DNA from: Acidobacteriota bacterium
GTDB taxonomy: Bacteria; Acidobacteriota; Thermoanaerobaculia; Multivoradales; Multivoraceae
Assembly: GCA_003388555.1 (NCBI GenBank)
Contig: QQVD01000056.1
Span: 1-64,000 of the forward strand
Length of the DNA: 64,000 nt
Direction of reading: 5' to 3'
Position numbers and translations under genes: made by a program. Below, in pieces: positions 49,855 to 59,652 of this stretch. The notes below the pieces were generated by a model, which was not told where the DNA came from, searched no databases, and saw only the letters and a list, made by a program, of their open reading frames with translations. How positions within the stretch are numbered: position 1 is the first letter of the stretch; every line of letters begins with the position of its first letter.

Positions 49855-51363
49855 TCATCCGGCCGCGCGGCGGGCCGCCAGGCGATCGAGGCTGCGCACG
49901 TAGTGCTTCAAGCCGAGCAGCAGCAGCACCGCGGACAGCGCGTGCGCGGCCACCGGCACTGCGAGCAGCGACCACCGCACGCCGGTGGCTCCCCCGAAGA
50001 CGTACTGGGTGCACAGGGCCAGGATCTGCGGCCCGAACCCCAGCCCCAGCAGATTGATCACGAAGAGATAGATCGCCGAGGCCTGGCCGCGCATCCGGTT
50101 GGGCATGATCTCCTGCACGACCGCCGGACCGATGCCCCAGGGCATCGCGCCGATGAACGCGGCGGGGGCGTATACCGCCATCACCAGCCACGGGTCGTCG
50201 AGCAGCGGATAGACGATGCCGAACGGGAACCAGGCGACGCACGAGAGCAGTGCGATGCGCATCTTGCCGTTGCGCACCCCGCGCTGGTGCATGCGGTCGG
50301 CGAGCCAGCCGCCGAACAGCATGCCGCCGACGCCGGTGATCACCATGACGACGCCGAGCACCACGCCGACCTGGGCCCGCGACCAGCCGAGGTTGCGCAC
50401 GAAGTGGCTCGGCAGCCAGGCGCCGACACCGTAGCCCGAGAACGACAGCAGCGCCATGCCGAAGCTGTGGCAGGCCATGGTGGCGCGGTTCGCCCACACG
50501 TAGCGCAGCGTCTCGCCGAGAGTGGCGCTCGCCGCCTGCACCGGAGCAGCCCCGGCGACGGCGGCACGGGCCGAGCGACGCGGCGGCTCGCGCATCAGGA
50601 TCAGTGCGATGGACAGCGGGATGGTCGGCGCCGCGACCAGGAAGAAGACCAGCTGCCACGAGAAGACCTCGCGCTGCAGCACCGGCAGCACGATGCTGTC
50701 GACCTCTTCGGTGAAGCGGATCACCACGCCGCCGAGGATGCGCGCCAGGCCGGCGCCGATCGAGATGCCGAGCCCGTAGACCGACAGCGCCCGCGCCAGC
50801 TTGTGGCGCGGGAAGAGGTCGGTGATCATCGAGTACGCCGCCGGCGACAGCGACGCCTCGCCGACGCCGAGGCCCATGCGCAGCGCCGCGAACGGCGCGA
50901 AGCTGCGCACCAGTCCGCAGCCGACCGACATCACGCTCCAGGCGAGCTGGCCCCAGAACACCAGCCACTTGCGCGCCACCAGGTCGGCCAGGCGACCTAG
51001 CGGGATGCCGGCGACGATGTAGAACACCGCGAACGCCGGCCCCATCAGGAAGCCCATCTGCGACTCCGAGATCTGCAGCGAGTCGCGGATCGGGTCGACC
51101 AGGAGACTGAGGATGGAGCGGTCGAGGAACGAGTTGACGTAGATCAGCATCAACACCACGACGACGCCCCAGGCGCGCGCGTCGCCCGGCGGCTCGGCGG
51201 CGGCCGGCAGCTGGGCACCTTCGTCGCGCCGCAGCGCCGTGGCGGCGCTGCTGCCGCCGGGAACGGTCGCCGGACCCGCGGGGCCCGCAGGCTCCGGCGC
51301 GCCGGCCGGCGCCTCCACCACTCGACCTCGGCCGGCGGGATCTCCGTCGCGCCGGTCCGCCAA
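49855..51363 (-). CDS. MFS transporter, spinster-like
   Basis: A 502-residue major facilitator with about twelve membrane helices. The first helix begins near residue 68 (VVVVLMLIYVNSFLDRSILSLL), after a polar Pro/Ala-rich cytosolic start. The loop between helices 2 and 3 has GIPLGRLADLVARKWL, a good match to the MFS D-R-x-G/R-R motif, and helix 4 carries RMGLGVGEASLSPAAYSMITDLFP, typical of the spinster-like group. The substrate is unknown; relatives move lipids, sugars or organic anions. The TTG start lies three bases after the stop of a small membrane gene and is uncertain; the hydrophobic core is not. Confidence 0.82.
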   Translation of the reverse strand: MADRRDGDPAGRGRVVEAPAGAPEPAGPAGPATVPGGSSAATALRRDEGAQLPAAAEPPGDARAWGVVVVLMLIYVNSFLDRSILSLLVDPIRDSLQISESQMGFLMGPAFAVFYIVAGIPLGRLADLVARKWLVFWGQLAWSVMSVGCGLVRSFAPFAALRMGLGVGEASLSPAAYSMITDLFPRHKLARALSVYGLGISIGAGLARILGGVVIRFTEEVDSIVLPVLQREVFSWQLVFFLVAAPTIPLSIALILMREPPRRSARAAVAGAAPVQAASATLGETLRYVWANRATMACHSFGMALLSFSGYGVGAWLPSHFVRNLGWSRAQVGVVLGVVMVITGVGGMLFGGWLADRMHQRGVRNGKMRIALLSCVAWFPFGIVYPLLDDPWLVMAVYAPAAFIGAMPWGIGPAVVQEIMPNRMRGQASAIYLFVINLLGLGFGPQILALCTQYVFGGATGVRWSLLAVPVAAHALSAVLLLLGLKHYVRSLDRLAARRAAG

Positions 51364-51366
51364 CCG

Positions 51367-51780
51367 CTAGTCCTCCCGACGCGGCACGAAGCGGCTCGTC
51401 ATCCACAGCACCAGCAGGCCGACGACGACGATGCCGGGGCCCTCGCCGAGGGTCCACAGCAGCGGCAGCCCGGCGTACAGGTCGATGCCCAACAGCAGAA
51501 CGCCGAGCAGCACGTTGGTGGCGCCGATGAGCACCACGAAGGGCCGGAAGCGATCGACGTCGCGACTCGCCAGCCAGACGAAGAGGCCGCGCACCCCGTA
51601 CATCGCGGCCAGGGAGCGGGTCAGGTAGTCCGACAGCGGCGTCGCCGGCAGCGCCTCGAGCCCGAGTGCCTGGTTGCTCCAGGCCATGAAGTCGCGCGGC
51701 AGGAAGATCGCCGCGAAGGCGAGCGTCAGCACGGTCGCGTCGAAACGCAGCAGGTACACGAGCAGGCGCTTGCCGTCCAT
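51367..51780 (-). CDS. Small four-helix membrane protein, unknown function
   Basis: A 137-residue protein with four predicted membrane helices (TVLTLAFAAIFLPRDFMAWSN; YLTRSLAAMYGVRGLFVWLAS; FVVLIGATNVLLGVLLLGIDLY; GPGIVVVGLLVLWMTSRFV). I do not recognise a family. It ends three bases before the MFS transporter start on the same strand, so the two are probably co-expressed, perhaps as a transporter with an accessory membrane protein. The ATG at 51780 is the first in frame and starts a basic residue stretch (MDGKRLLVYLLRFD). Confidence 0.6.
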   Translation of the reverse strand: MDGKRLLVYLLRFDATVLTLAFAAIFLPRDFMAWSNQALGLEALPATPLSDYLTRSLAAMYGVRGLFVWLASRDVDRFRPFVVLIGATNVLLGVLLLGIDLYAGLPLLWTLGEGPGIVVVGLLVLWMTSRFVPRRED

Positions 51781-51897
51781 GGATTCCTTCGCTCTGAGGG
51801 TGCTCGAGTCGCGACCGGGTCGCGTGACGATGCCGTCGGGAGGTCGCCGAAGACTACCCCGAAGCGGCGGGACTCTTCGGTCAGATCATCGGGCAGA

Positions 51898-52662
51898 TCA
51901 ACCGCCGCCGCGCACCGGAGCGATGCCGAACAGGTCCCACCCCGCGAGCACCGAGAGGAAGATGAAGCTCGTCATCAGGCCGAAGGTGAGCAGGAAGTAG
52001 GCGAGGTAGAAGAGCGCCGACTTGAGCAGCGCGGCGGGCCAGGTGGTGCGGTAGAAGCTGCGCACGCAGAAGGAGATGAAGACGTAGCCCAGCAGAGTGC
52101 GTGCCGGGAAGTACCAGCGATCCACCGCCGCCATCGCCGCCCCGAGCGCCGCCGCCAGCAGCAGGTAGCCGCCCCAGACGAAGCAGAGCGCCACGTAGGT
52201 CTCCGCCCAGTTGCGGCCGCCGCTGCGGAACAGCGCCCACAGCACCGCCGACGCCGGCAGCAGGAAGAGGAACACCAGGTAGTTGATCAGCGCCGCGATG
52301 ACGATCGCCGACTCCTGCGCCCCTGGCCCGTAGCTCACCTGCACGTCGAGCAGGGTGACCACCAACACGTAGAGCGTCGCGGTGACGAAGAGGAACTTGA
52401 AGGGATTGGTGACGCCGGCGCGGCGGCCATCCAGGTAGCCGCGCAGCAGGTCGCCCGGATCGGCGAGCAGGGCCCTCGCGGTGCGCACGATCCGGAAGTC
52501 GAGACCGAGGAGCTGGTCCCTCGCCTCGACGAACGCGCCACGGAACGTGATGCGACGCGGCGCGCGCTCGCCGCAGGCGGCGCAGTACGAGGCGTCGATC
52601 GGCGCGCCGCAGGACGGGCACGTCGACGCCGCGGCAGGTGGAGCGATCTCTTGGCTGCTCAT
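51898..52662 (-). CDS. DUF3667-like zinc-ribbon membrane protein
   Basis: A 254-residue membrane protein. Near residue 14 it has two CxxC pairs (CPSCGAPIDASYCAACGERA), a zinc-ribbon-like cytosolic start. A helix FRGAFVEARDQLLGLDFRIVRTARAL follows, then YLDGRRAGVTNPFKFLFVTATLYVLVV and about five further hydrophobic segments, the layout of DUF3667/DUF3488-type proteins of unknown function. The ATG at 52662 was chosen, because the upstream extension is antisense to the neighbouring promoter region. It is divergent from the acyl-CoA ligase gene. Confidence 0.7.
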   Translation of the reverse strand: MSSQEIAPPAAASTCPSCGAPIDASYCAACGERAPRRITFRGAFVEARDQLLGLDFRIVRTARALLADPGDLLRGYLDGRRAGVTNPFKFLFVTATLYVLVVTLLDVQVSYGPGAQESAIVIAALINYLVFLFLLPASAVLWALFRSGGRNWAETYVALCFVWGGYLLLAAALGAAMAAVDRWYFPARTLLGYVFISFCVRSFYRTTWPAALLKSALFYLAYFLLTFGLMTSFIFLSVLAGWDLFGIAPVRGGG

Positions 52663-52805
52663 CGGGGAGTTCGGCGGGAGCCTACATCGCGACGTCTGCT
52701 CTACACTCCCGGGCGAACTTTTGTTCGAAGGCCTCGCCATCCAGCCGATCCGGCCGATCCGGCCGCCCGCTCGCACGACGCTCGAACCCGCGGAGATCAC
52801 CGACG

Positions 52806-54368
52806 ATGAGCAACCCACCAGATCCCACCGCCTACCCAGGGCGCATCCTGAGCGGTGAGCGCGAGGTCTCGCAGCTCGAGCTGCTCGGCCGCGTGGCGCG
52901 CGCGGCGAGCGGCTTCGCCTCTCTCGGGCTCGGCAACGGCGACGCGGTGGCCCTGATGCTGCGAAACGACTTCCCCTTCTTCGAGGCGTCGATGGCCGCC
53001 AATCTGGTCGGCGCCTACGCGGTGCCGATCAACTGGCACTACCGCGCCGACGAGGCGGGCTACATCCTGCGCGACTGCCAGGCGAAGGTGCTGGTGGCGC
53101 ACGCCGACCTGCTGCCCCAGATCGCCCGCGGCGTGCCGCCGGAGATCGAGCTGTTCGTGGTGCCGACGCCGCCCGAGGTGCGCGACGCCTACCGGGTCGA
53201 CCCCGAGGCGTGCTCGCTGGAGAACGGCCAGCGGGCCTGGGCCGAATGGCTCGAGGCGCAGGCACCGCGGCCGCTCGAGGCGCCGTCGGCACCGTCGAGC
53301 ATGATCTACACCTCCGGCACCACCGGCAACCCCAAGGGAGTGCGCCGCGATCCGCCGACCCCCGAGACCGCGGCGCGCTTCGCCCAGATGGTGTTCAAGA
53401 TCTTCGGCTTCGGCGAAGACGGCGACTTCCGTACCGCGATCACCGGGCCGATGTACCACTCGGCGCCGAACGCCTACGGCCTCTACGCGGCGCGCAACGG
53501 CGGCTTCTGCGTGCTGCAGCCGCGCTTCGATCCTCTCGAGCTGCTGCAGCTCATCGAGCAGCACCGCCTCACCCACCTGCACATGGTGCCGACGATGTTC
53601 GTCCGCCTGCTGCAGCTCGGCGAGGAGGAGCGCTCGCGATTCGACCTGAGCTCGCTGCAGTTCGTGGTGCACGCCGCGGCGCCATGCCCAGCCGACGTCA
53701 AGCGGGCGATGATCGAGTGGTGGGGACCGGTGATCTACGAGTACTACGGCGCCACCGAGACCGGCGGCGTGGTCTTCCACGGCTCCGAGGAGGCGCTGCG
53801 AAAGCCCGGCACGGTCGGCAAGGCGATCGAGGGCGGCATCGTCAAGATCCTCGACGAGCAGGGCGGCGAGCTCGGCCCCGGCGAGGTCGGCGAGGTCTAC
53901 CTGCGGATCGAGGGCATGGCCGACTTCACCTACCACGGCAACGACGAGAAGCGACGCGCCATCGAGCGCCAGGGGCTGGTGACGGTCGGTGACATCGGCT
54001 ACCTCGACGACGACGGCTACCTCTTCCTCTGCGATCGCAAGAACGACATGGTGATCTCCGGCGGCGTCAACATCTATCCCGCCGAGATCGAGGCGGCGCT
54101 GATCGGCATGGAGGGGGTCAAGGACTGCGCCGTCTTCGGCATCCCCGACGAGGAGTTCGGCGAGGCGCTGGCTGCCTACGTCGAGCCGCTGCCCGGAGCC
54201 CGGCTCGACGCCGGCAAGGTGCGCGCCTTCCTCGCCGACAAGCTCGCCCGGTACAAGGTGCCACGGCTGATCGAGTTCTCCGACGACCTGCCGCGCGAGG
54301 ACTCGGGCAAGATCTTCAAGCGCAAGCTGCGCGCCCCCTACTGGGAGAAGGCCGGCCGCCAGATCTGA
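52806..54368 (+). CDS. AMP-forming acyl-CoA ligase
   Basis: A 520-residue adenylating enzyme of the acyl-CoA synthetase family. The AMP-binding motif MIYTSGTTGNPKGV, the adenine motif IYEYYGATETGGVV, the TGDIGYLDDDGYLFLCDR hinge-type motif (here VGDIGYLDDDGYLFL) and the C-terminal lysine motif EDSGKIFKRKLR are complete. It activates a carboxylic acid with ATP and transfers it to CoA. The substrate, perhaps a medium or long chain, is not decidable. An ATG at 52806 gives the usual family start and is preceded by a short non-coding gap from the DUF3667-like gene. It converges on the ADOP permease gene. Confidence 0.88.
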   Translation: MSNPPDPTAYPGRILSGEREVSQLELLGRVARAASGFASLGLGNGDAVALMLRNDFPFFEASMAANLVGAYAVPINWHYRADEAGYILRDCQAKVLVAHADLLPQIARGVPPEIELFVVPTPPEVRDAYRVDPEACSLENGQRAWAEWLEAQAPRPLEAPSAPSSMIYTSGTTGNPKGVRRDPPTPETAARFAQMVFKIFGFGEDGDFRTAITGPMYHSAPNAYGLYAARNGGFCVLQPRFDPLELLQLIEQHRLTHLHMVPTMFVRLLQLGEEERSRFDLSSLQFVVHAAAPCPADVKRAMIEWWGPVIYEYYGATETGGVVFHGSEEALRKPGTVGKAIEGGIVKILDEQGGELGPGEVGEVYLRIEGMADFTYHGNDEKRRAIERQGLVTVGDIGYLDDDGYLFLCDRKNDMVISGGVNIYPAEIEAALIGMEGVKDCAVFGIPDEEFGEALAAYVEPLPGARLDAGKVRAFLADKLARYKVPRLIEFSDDLPREDSGKIFKRKLRAPYWEKAGRQI

Positions 54369-54390
54369 GCACCCTCGGCCGAGGTCGCCG

Positions 54391-57156
54391 CTAGTCGCGG
54401 CGCAGGGCGCGGTAGGGGTCGATGCGCGAGGCCGAGCGCGCCGGCGCGACGCTGGCGACGAGGGCGGCGAGCGTCAGCAGGAGCGCCACGCTCCCCAGCA
54501 CCGACGGCTCGAACCACTCGACGCCGTGCAGCAGCGAGCGCAGGCCAGGCAGTGTGACGGCGGCCAGGAGCAGGCCGATCCCGACCCCCCAGGCGGCCAC
54601 GCGCACGCCGCGGCCGAGCACCAGGTTGGCGATCTGGACCCGGCTGGCGCCGACCGCCATGCGCAGGCCGATCTCGAAGCGGCTCTGACCTACCCAGAAG
54701 GCGACGATGGCGTAGATCCCGGTGATCGACAGCAGCAACGCGAGGGACGCGGTGATCGAGGCGATCCAGGACTGGAAACGCTCCGCGGCCACCGAGGAGC
54801 GACTCAACCGCGACAGGGTCGTGGCCAGGTTGAGCGGCTGGCTCGGATCGACCTCGAGCGCCGCCGCGCGCATCGGCGCCAGCAGGGTCTCCGGATCGAC
54901 GCTCGTGCGCAGCACCAAGGAACGGCCGCCCAGCGAGTAGCGCTGCTTGACGAAGTACATCTCGGGCTTGGGCGGCGCTCCGAGCGTCGCGAAGCTGGCG
55001 TCCGCCACCACACCGACCACCTCGAACGGATCGCGCCCTGCCGCCGGCACCACCAGGCTGCCGCGGGTGGCAGCGCCTTCGGGCCAGACCCGGCGCGCCA
55101 TGGTCTCGTTGACCACCACGGTCGGCGGCCCGCCGTGGTCGCGATCGTCGAAGGTCCTTCCGGTGACCAGCTCCATGCCGAGAGCCTCGAAGTACCCCGG
55201 CGAGACGAGGCGGAAGAACGCCTGCTCGCCCGCGTCGGCGCCCGGCTCCTCGGGCAGGTCGGCGCGGCGGTACGGCACGTCGTAGTCGAGGGTGTCGGGA
55301 TCCATCGGCAGCGAAGTCGTGGTCGCAGCCCTGACCACGCCTGGCAGCGACTCGAGGCGCTCGAGGAGGCGCTCGAAGTAGGCCTTCTCGTCCTCGAGAT
55401 CGGCGTAGCGCCGATCGTCGACGTAGATGCGCGCCACCGCCACCGAGTCGACGTCGTATCCGGGGTCCGACGCGGCCAGACCACGGAAGCTCTGCACCAG
55501 CAGGGCGCCGGCCGCCAGCAGCACCAGAGCGAGCGCCACCTGTGCGGCGGCCAGACCGGAGCGCGTGCGCTGACCTCCGATCTCCTCGCGGGCGCTCGGC
55601 CGCTGACGAGCTCCGACACCGCGCAGGGACACCAGTGCCGCTCCGAGCGTGCACCCAGTGCCCACAGCCAACGACAGAGCGAGCGCGAAGCCCAGCACCG
55701 GGAGATCCAGCCGGACCTCCGAGACCCTCGGCAGCAGACCCTCGGCGAGGTGGAGCAGCTCGCGCTGCAGCAGCCAGGCGACGGCGACTCCGACGGCTCC
55801 TCCGGCCAGGGCGAGCACCGTTCCCTCCACCAGCTGTTGAGCCAGCAGAGCGGTCCTGGTGGCTCCCAGGGTGGCACGGGTGCGCAGCTCGCCGCGGCGC
55901 ACCGTGAGACGGGTGACCATCAGGTTGGCGAAGTTCGCGCTCGCCAGCACCAGGAGCAGCAGGATCCCGGCGAAGCCGAGCCACAGGCCTCTCGCCACCG
56001 CACCGAGGAGATCCTCGCGGAAGTGCGAAACCGCCGCCGTCCACTCCGCCAGGCGGGAGTCCTCCTCCGCGATCCCGGCGTAGAGCCGATCGAGCTCCGC
56101 CGACAACGTCTCCTCCGTCGCTCCGCCGCCGAGTCGGGCGATCGGCAGCAGTCGGCGGGTGAGGGCGCGATCGTCGACGCGGAAGCCGTCGCACAGCCAG
56201 AGCTCGACACCGGCGATCGGCGCTGGTGGCACGCTCGAGACCACGCCGACCACCCGCACCAGCTCACCGTCGAGCCGCAGGCCGGACCCGAGCACCGCCT
56301 CGTCACCGCCGAAGGCGCGTTCGAAGAGCTCCTCGGAGATCACCGCGACGGAGCCGCGACCGCTGCGCGGCGGCGCATCGTCGGGCGCGAAGACACGCCC
56401 TCGCAGAGGCTGGATACCCAGCAGGTCGAAGAGGTCGGTCGAGCCGACGATCGCGTTGGCGAGCTCGACCGGCGTGCCGCGGTACGCCCCGCCGGCCTCC
56501 AGGGTCACCGAGTCGTAGTACCAGGCGGCGAGGTGCGCCTCGGTCACCTGCTCGCGGAGATGGTGGTAGACCGACGGCGACAGCCCGGCGGCGTCGTGCG
56601 GGTTGGCGCGGTGCACCTGGCGCAGGTTGACCAGCTCGTGCGGCGACTCGAGGCCCAGCGGTTTCAGCAGCACGCCGTAGACGACTCCGAAGATCGCCAC
56701 GCTGGCGCCGATCCCGATCGCCACGGTGGCCACCCCGACGGCCGGCAGCAATGGTCGTCGCCGGATCTGCCGGATCGACACCCGCAGGTTCCGCAGCACT
56801 CTCTCGAGCATTCCGTCTCCTCCCCTCGATCCGCGGCCGGCCTCTCGCCCGCTCTGGGAACGGCGAGGACCTGCGGCGGGGCCACCGCGGCCCGAAACCG
56901 ACTGCCGCCATCCGCCGGTCCACCTCTCGATCCGGAGCCGCGCCGCGGTGCACGACAGATCGAGCGCGGCGCGCAGGGTGAACGCCGTCACGCCGAGCCA
57001 CCCGGTTCGCATCTCGGCGCGATACGCCATCTCGCCGAACAGGCGCAGCATCTCGTCGCCCGAGTCGCGGCGCAGCCGGCCTGGCAGCAGCCAGAGCAGC
57101 GCCGCGTAGAGGCGTCGCATCGCGCGCGTGGACGGGCCGATTCTGCTGATGCTCAT
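54391..57156 (-). CDS. ADOP family ABC-type permease
   Basis: A 921-residue membrane protein of the acidobacterial duplicated orphan permease type. An N-terminal helical segment (RRLYAALLWLLPGRLRRDSGDEMLRLFGEM) typical of this family is followed by two MacB-like halves. Each has a periplasmic MacB_PCD region (GIGASVAIFGVVYGVLLKPLGL; later YFEALGMELVTGRTF) and an FtsX domain (ILLLLVLASANFANLMVTRLTVRRGELRTRATLGA; IGLRMAVGASRVQIANLVLG). No ATPase gene is nearby. It is probably a mechanotransmitter for export or envelope processes with an unlinked or absent ATPase. Its start overlaps the PadR gene's stop by four bases. Confidence 0.9.
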   Translation of the reverse strand: MSISRIGPSTRAMRRLYAALLWLLPGRLRRDSGDEMLRLFGEMAYRAEMRTGWLGVTAFTLRAALDLSCTAARLRIERWTGGWRQSVSGRGGPAAGPRRSQSGREAGRGSRGGDGMLERVLRNLRVSIRQIRRRPLLPAVGVATVAIGIGASVAIFGVVYGVLLKPLGLESPHELVNLRQVHRANPHDAAGLSPSVYHHLREQVTEAHLAAWYYDSVTLEAGGAYRGTPVELANAIVGSTDLFDLLGIQPLRGRVFAPDDAPPRSGRGSVAVISEELFERAFGGDEAVLGSGLRLDGELVRVVGVVSSVPPAPIAGVELWLCDGFRVDDRALTRRLLPIARLGGGATEETLSAELDRLYAGIAEEDSRLAEWTAAVSHFREDLLGAVARGLWLGFAGILLLLVLASANFANLMVTRLTVRRGELRTRATLGATRTALLAQQLVEGTVLALAGGAVGVAVAWLLQRELLHLAEGLLPRVSEVRLDLPVLGFALALSLAVGTGCTLGAALVSLRGVGARQRPSAREEIGGQRTRSGLAAAQVALALVLLAAGALLVQSFRGLAASDPGYDVDSVAVARIYVDDRRYADLEDEKAYFERLLERLESLPGVVRAATTTSLPMDPDTLDYDVPYRRADLPEEPGADAGEQAFFRLVSPGYFEALGMELVTGRTFDDRDHGGPPTVVVNETMARRVWPEGAATRGSLVVPAAGRDPFEVVGVVADASFATLGAPPKPEMYFVKQRYSLGGRSLVLRTSVDPETLLAPMRAAALEVDPSQPLNLATTLSRLSRSSVAAERFQSWIASITASLALLLSITGIYAIVAFWVGQSRFEIGLRMAVGASRVQIANLVLGRGVRVAAWGVGIGLLLAAVTLPGLRSLLHGVEWFEPSVLGSVALLLTLAALVASVAPARSASRIDPYRALRRD

Positions 57157-57512
57157 GGGCGACTCCTCCCCACCGCCCGCGACCCAGCCAGCCGCGAGCG
57201 CGCCAGGCCCAGCTGCCGTTCGAGCGCGCGCGTCTCGGCTTCGAGGCGCGCGACCCCCACCGCACTGAGTCGGTAGTAGCGACGCCGAGCATCGGTCGCC
57301 TCCGCCGGCGGCTCCGAGCGCTCGATCCAACCCGCCTCCTCGAGCCGTGACAAGACGGCGTAGAGGTTCCCCGGCAGCACCTGAACGCGTCCCTCGGTCT
57401 CCTCCTCGAGTCGCTGCACCAGGGCATAGCCGTGGCACGGCCCCTCGAGCAGGCAGATCAGGAGGGACAGCTCCAGCGGCTTGAGGGCCTCGCTCTGCGC
57501 GTCGTTCGGCAT
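57153..57512 (-). CDS. PadR family transcriptional regulator
   Basis: A 119-residue winged-helix regulator. The N-terminal region LSLLICLLEGPCHGYALVQRLEEE and VLPGNLYAVLSRLEEAGWIE are the classic PadR HTH and wing elements, and RRRYYRLSAVGVARLEAETRAL forms the dimerisation helix. It overlaps the ADOP permease start by four bases (ATGA), a pairing seen repeatedly in Acidobacteriota, and so probably represses that operon, including itself. A promoter-like site lies upstream. The ligand or signal is unknown. Confidence 0.88.
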   Translation of the reverse strand: MPNDAQSEALKPLELSLLICLLEGPCHGYALVQRLEEETEGRVQVLPGNLYAVLSRLEEAGWIERSEPPAEATDARRRYYRLSAVGVARLEAETRALERQLGLARSRLAGSRAVGRSRP

Positions 57513-57522
57513 CGGTCGACGT

Positions 57523-57554
57523 CTCTATACTGAGAATCAGCACAGAGGTTGCAA
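57523..57554 (-). promoter_or_regulatory. Promoter candidate for the PadR/ADOP operon
   Basis: On the minus strand TTGCAA is followed, after 16 bases, by CAGTAT and TATAGA, which could supply a -35 and -10. It lies between two divergent genes, so it could also contain PadR operators. The match is moderate only. Confidence 0.3.
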
Positions 57555-57618
57555 CTCGTCCCGTGGCCATCGCCTCGCCGCCGCCTACCCTAGGAGCCCC
57601 AGGGCTACACTGCGGCCC

Positions 57619-59439
57619 ATGCCCTATCCCCACCACGAGCCTCTCCGCCGCCGATCGACCTGCCCCCTGCCGACTCTGTTCCTGGTCGCGCTTCTCGCCA
57701 CCTCGCTGCCCGGCAGTACCGCCGCGCTCTCCGGTGAGGACCTGCCCGCCACCGACGACGGCGCGCGCGCCCTGGTCGACGGGTATCTGGAGGCCTGGCA
57801 CGCCTTCCATCCGTCACGCGCCGCTCGGCTCGGCGCGGTAGAGGCGATCTTCGGTCTCGAGGACCGTTCGGCGGCGGCGGTCGCGGCCTGGGTCGCAGCC
57901 AACGAAGCGACTCTCGCCGAGGCCGAGCGGCTGGCCGATCCGCGGGCGCTGTCGCCGGCGCAGCTCGTCGACCTCAGACTGCTGCGCGCCGAGGTGCGCC
58001 GCGAGCTGGCCACCTGGCGCGACGACGAGCAGGCGGTGCGGTCGCTCGCCGTCTACGCCGATCCGATCTCCGCAGCGCTCCCCGCCGTGCTCGGATCCGA
58101 GACGCTGACCCGCGGCGAGGTGCAGGTCCTGGTGGGCCGACGGCTGGCCGCGATCGAGCGCCTCGCCCTCGCGGCGCAGGCCAGCTGGCGCGGCGAGGAG
58201 CGACGCGACGCCGAAACCGGGCTCGAGAAGCTGCGGGCGACACGGGATGGGTTGGCGGCAGGCGCCGGGCTCTCGTCGGCCGGCAGCTCACAGGGTGCCA
58301 CCGCGCCCTTCGCCGGCGAGCGCGCCGCGGCGCTGCGCGCCCTCGACGAGTTGATCGCCCGCGTCGAGCAGCGCCTGCCCGAGCTCGAGGAGCGTTCCCC
58401 GGTGCTCGGCGCCGAGGCCTACGCCCGCGGCCTCTCGCTCTACCTCGACCGCGACACCACGCCCGAGGAGCTGCTGGCCCTGGCCGACGCACAGATCGAG
58501 GACGCCAAGGCCGAGGTCCGCCGCCTGTCGCGCGAGTACCTCGTCGGCATCGAGAGCGAGACGGCCTCCGGCGATGCCGACGCTCTGGTCCGTCGCGCCA
58601 TCGAGGCGGTGGGAGCGCGCCGACCGACGGACAACCCGGAGTACCTCGAGGAGCTGCGCGGGTACGGGGGCGAGATCGAGCGCTTCGTGCGCGAGCGCGG
58701 CCTCGCCACGATGCCGGACAACCACACCCTCAGCATCGAGATCGCACCCGAGAGCGCCGCCGAGATGGCGCGGGTCGGCTTCGTCGACAGCGCGCCGCCG
58801 CTGGCTCCGAACCCGTGGACGACCTGGTACCTGGCCACCATCCCCGACGACTTCCCGGAGCAGGAGCGGATCGACTTCTGGCGCTCGTTCAACTACGCCT
58901 ACAAGAAGTTCATCGTCGTGCACGAGCTCTTCCCCGGCCACTATCTGCAGCAGAAGCTGTTGCGCGAGAACCCGCACCCGGTGCGCATCCACTTCCCCTG
59001 GCAGCCGTTCACCGAGGGATGGGCGACCTTCTGCGAGGAGGTGGCGTTCGAGCACGGCTGGGCCGAAGGAGACCACCTGGTGCGCCTGGCGCAGCAGCTG
59101 AAGCGACTCGAGAACGCCAACCGCGCCTTCATGAGCGTGCAGGCGCACGTCAACGGCTGGAGCGAGCAGCGCGTCTACGAGACCTCGATCGAACGCGCCT
59201 GGCTGGCGCCGCAGTTCGCCAAGAGCCTGTGGCACCGGCTGATGAACTGGCCCTTCCAGATGACCACCTACATGCTCGGCGGCCTCGAGCTGCAGGATCT
59301 CTACGGCGAGGAGAAGCAACGCCTCGGCGACGACTTCTCGACCCGCGAGTTCATGGACACCGTGCTGCGCCTCGGCCCGATCCCGATCGACGAGATGGGC
59401 CGGTTCCTGCGCCAGCCGCGGACGGGCGAGATGCCCTGA
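57619..59439 (+). CDS. DUF885 family metallopeptidase-like protein
   Basis: A 606-residue protein with a signal peptide (LPTLFLVALLATSLPGSTAAL) and so probably periplasmic or secreted. The DUF885 core is mostly helical. Its C-terminal third has FIVVHELFPGHYLQQ, in which HELFPGH can bind a metal, and FTEGWATFCEEVAFEHGW, whose Glu is a candidate third ligand, a pattern shared with M32-type carboxypeptidases. The enzymatic activity of the family is poorly defined. The ATG at 57619 gives a normal signal sequence. It is divergent from the PadR gene and lies about 200 bases upstream of a small membrane gene. Confidence 0.82.
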   Translation: MPYPHHEPLRRRSTCPLPTLFLVALLATSLPGSTAALSGEDLPATDDGARALVDGYLEAWHAFHPSRAARLGAVEAIFGLEDRSAAAVAAWVAANEATLAEAERLADPRALSPAQLVDLRLLRAEVRRELATWRDDEQAVRSLAVYADPISAALPAVLGSETLTRGEVQVLVGRRLAAIERLALAAQASWRGEERRDAETGLEKLRATRDGLAAGAGLSSAGSSQGATAPFAGERAAALRALDELIARVEQRLPELEERSPVLGAEAYARGLSLYLDRDTTPEELLALADAQIEDAKAEVRRLSREYLVGIESETASGDADALVRRAIEAVGARRPTDNPEYLEELRGYGGEIERFVRERGLATMPDNHTLSIEIAPESAAEMARVGFVDSAPPLAPNPWTTWYLATIPDDFPEQERIDFWRSFNYAYKKFIVVHELFPGHYLQQKLLRENPHPVRIHFPWQPFTEGWATFCEEVAFEHGWAEGDHLVRLAQQLKRLENANRAFMSVQAHVNGWSEQRVYETSIERAWLAPQFAKSLWHRLMNWPFQMTTYMLGGLELQDLYGEEKQRLGDDFSTREFMDTVLRLGPIPIDEMGRFLRQPRTGEMP

Positions 59440-59652
59440 CCCGCTGAAGCCGGGACCTCCACCTCGACCTGTCGGACGCGGTCGGGGGGGCAGCGAGCCA
59501 TCACGGGGCAGCTCACCTCACGGTCGCGAGCCGATGACCTCGCGGGTCATTGACCTGACATCGCCCCGCACCGAGAGTCGGCACCACGGCCGAGTACCGC
59601 CCGCGGACCGAGTACGGCTCGCCAGCACGGCCACACCTTCCGGAGAAACGGC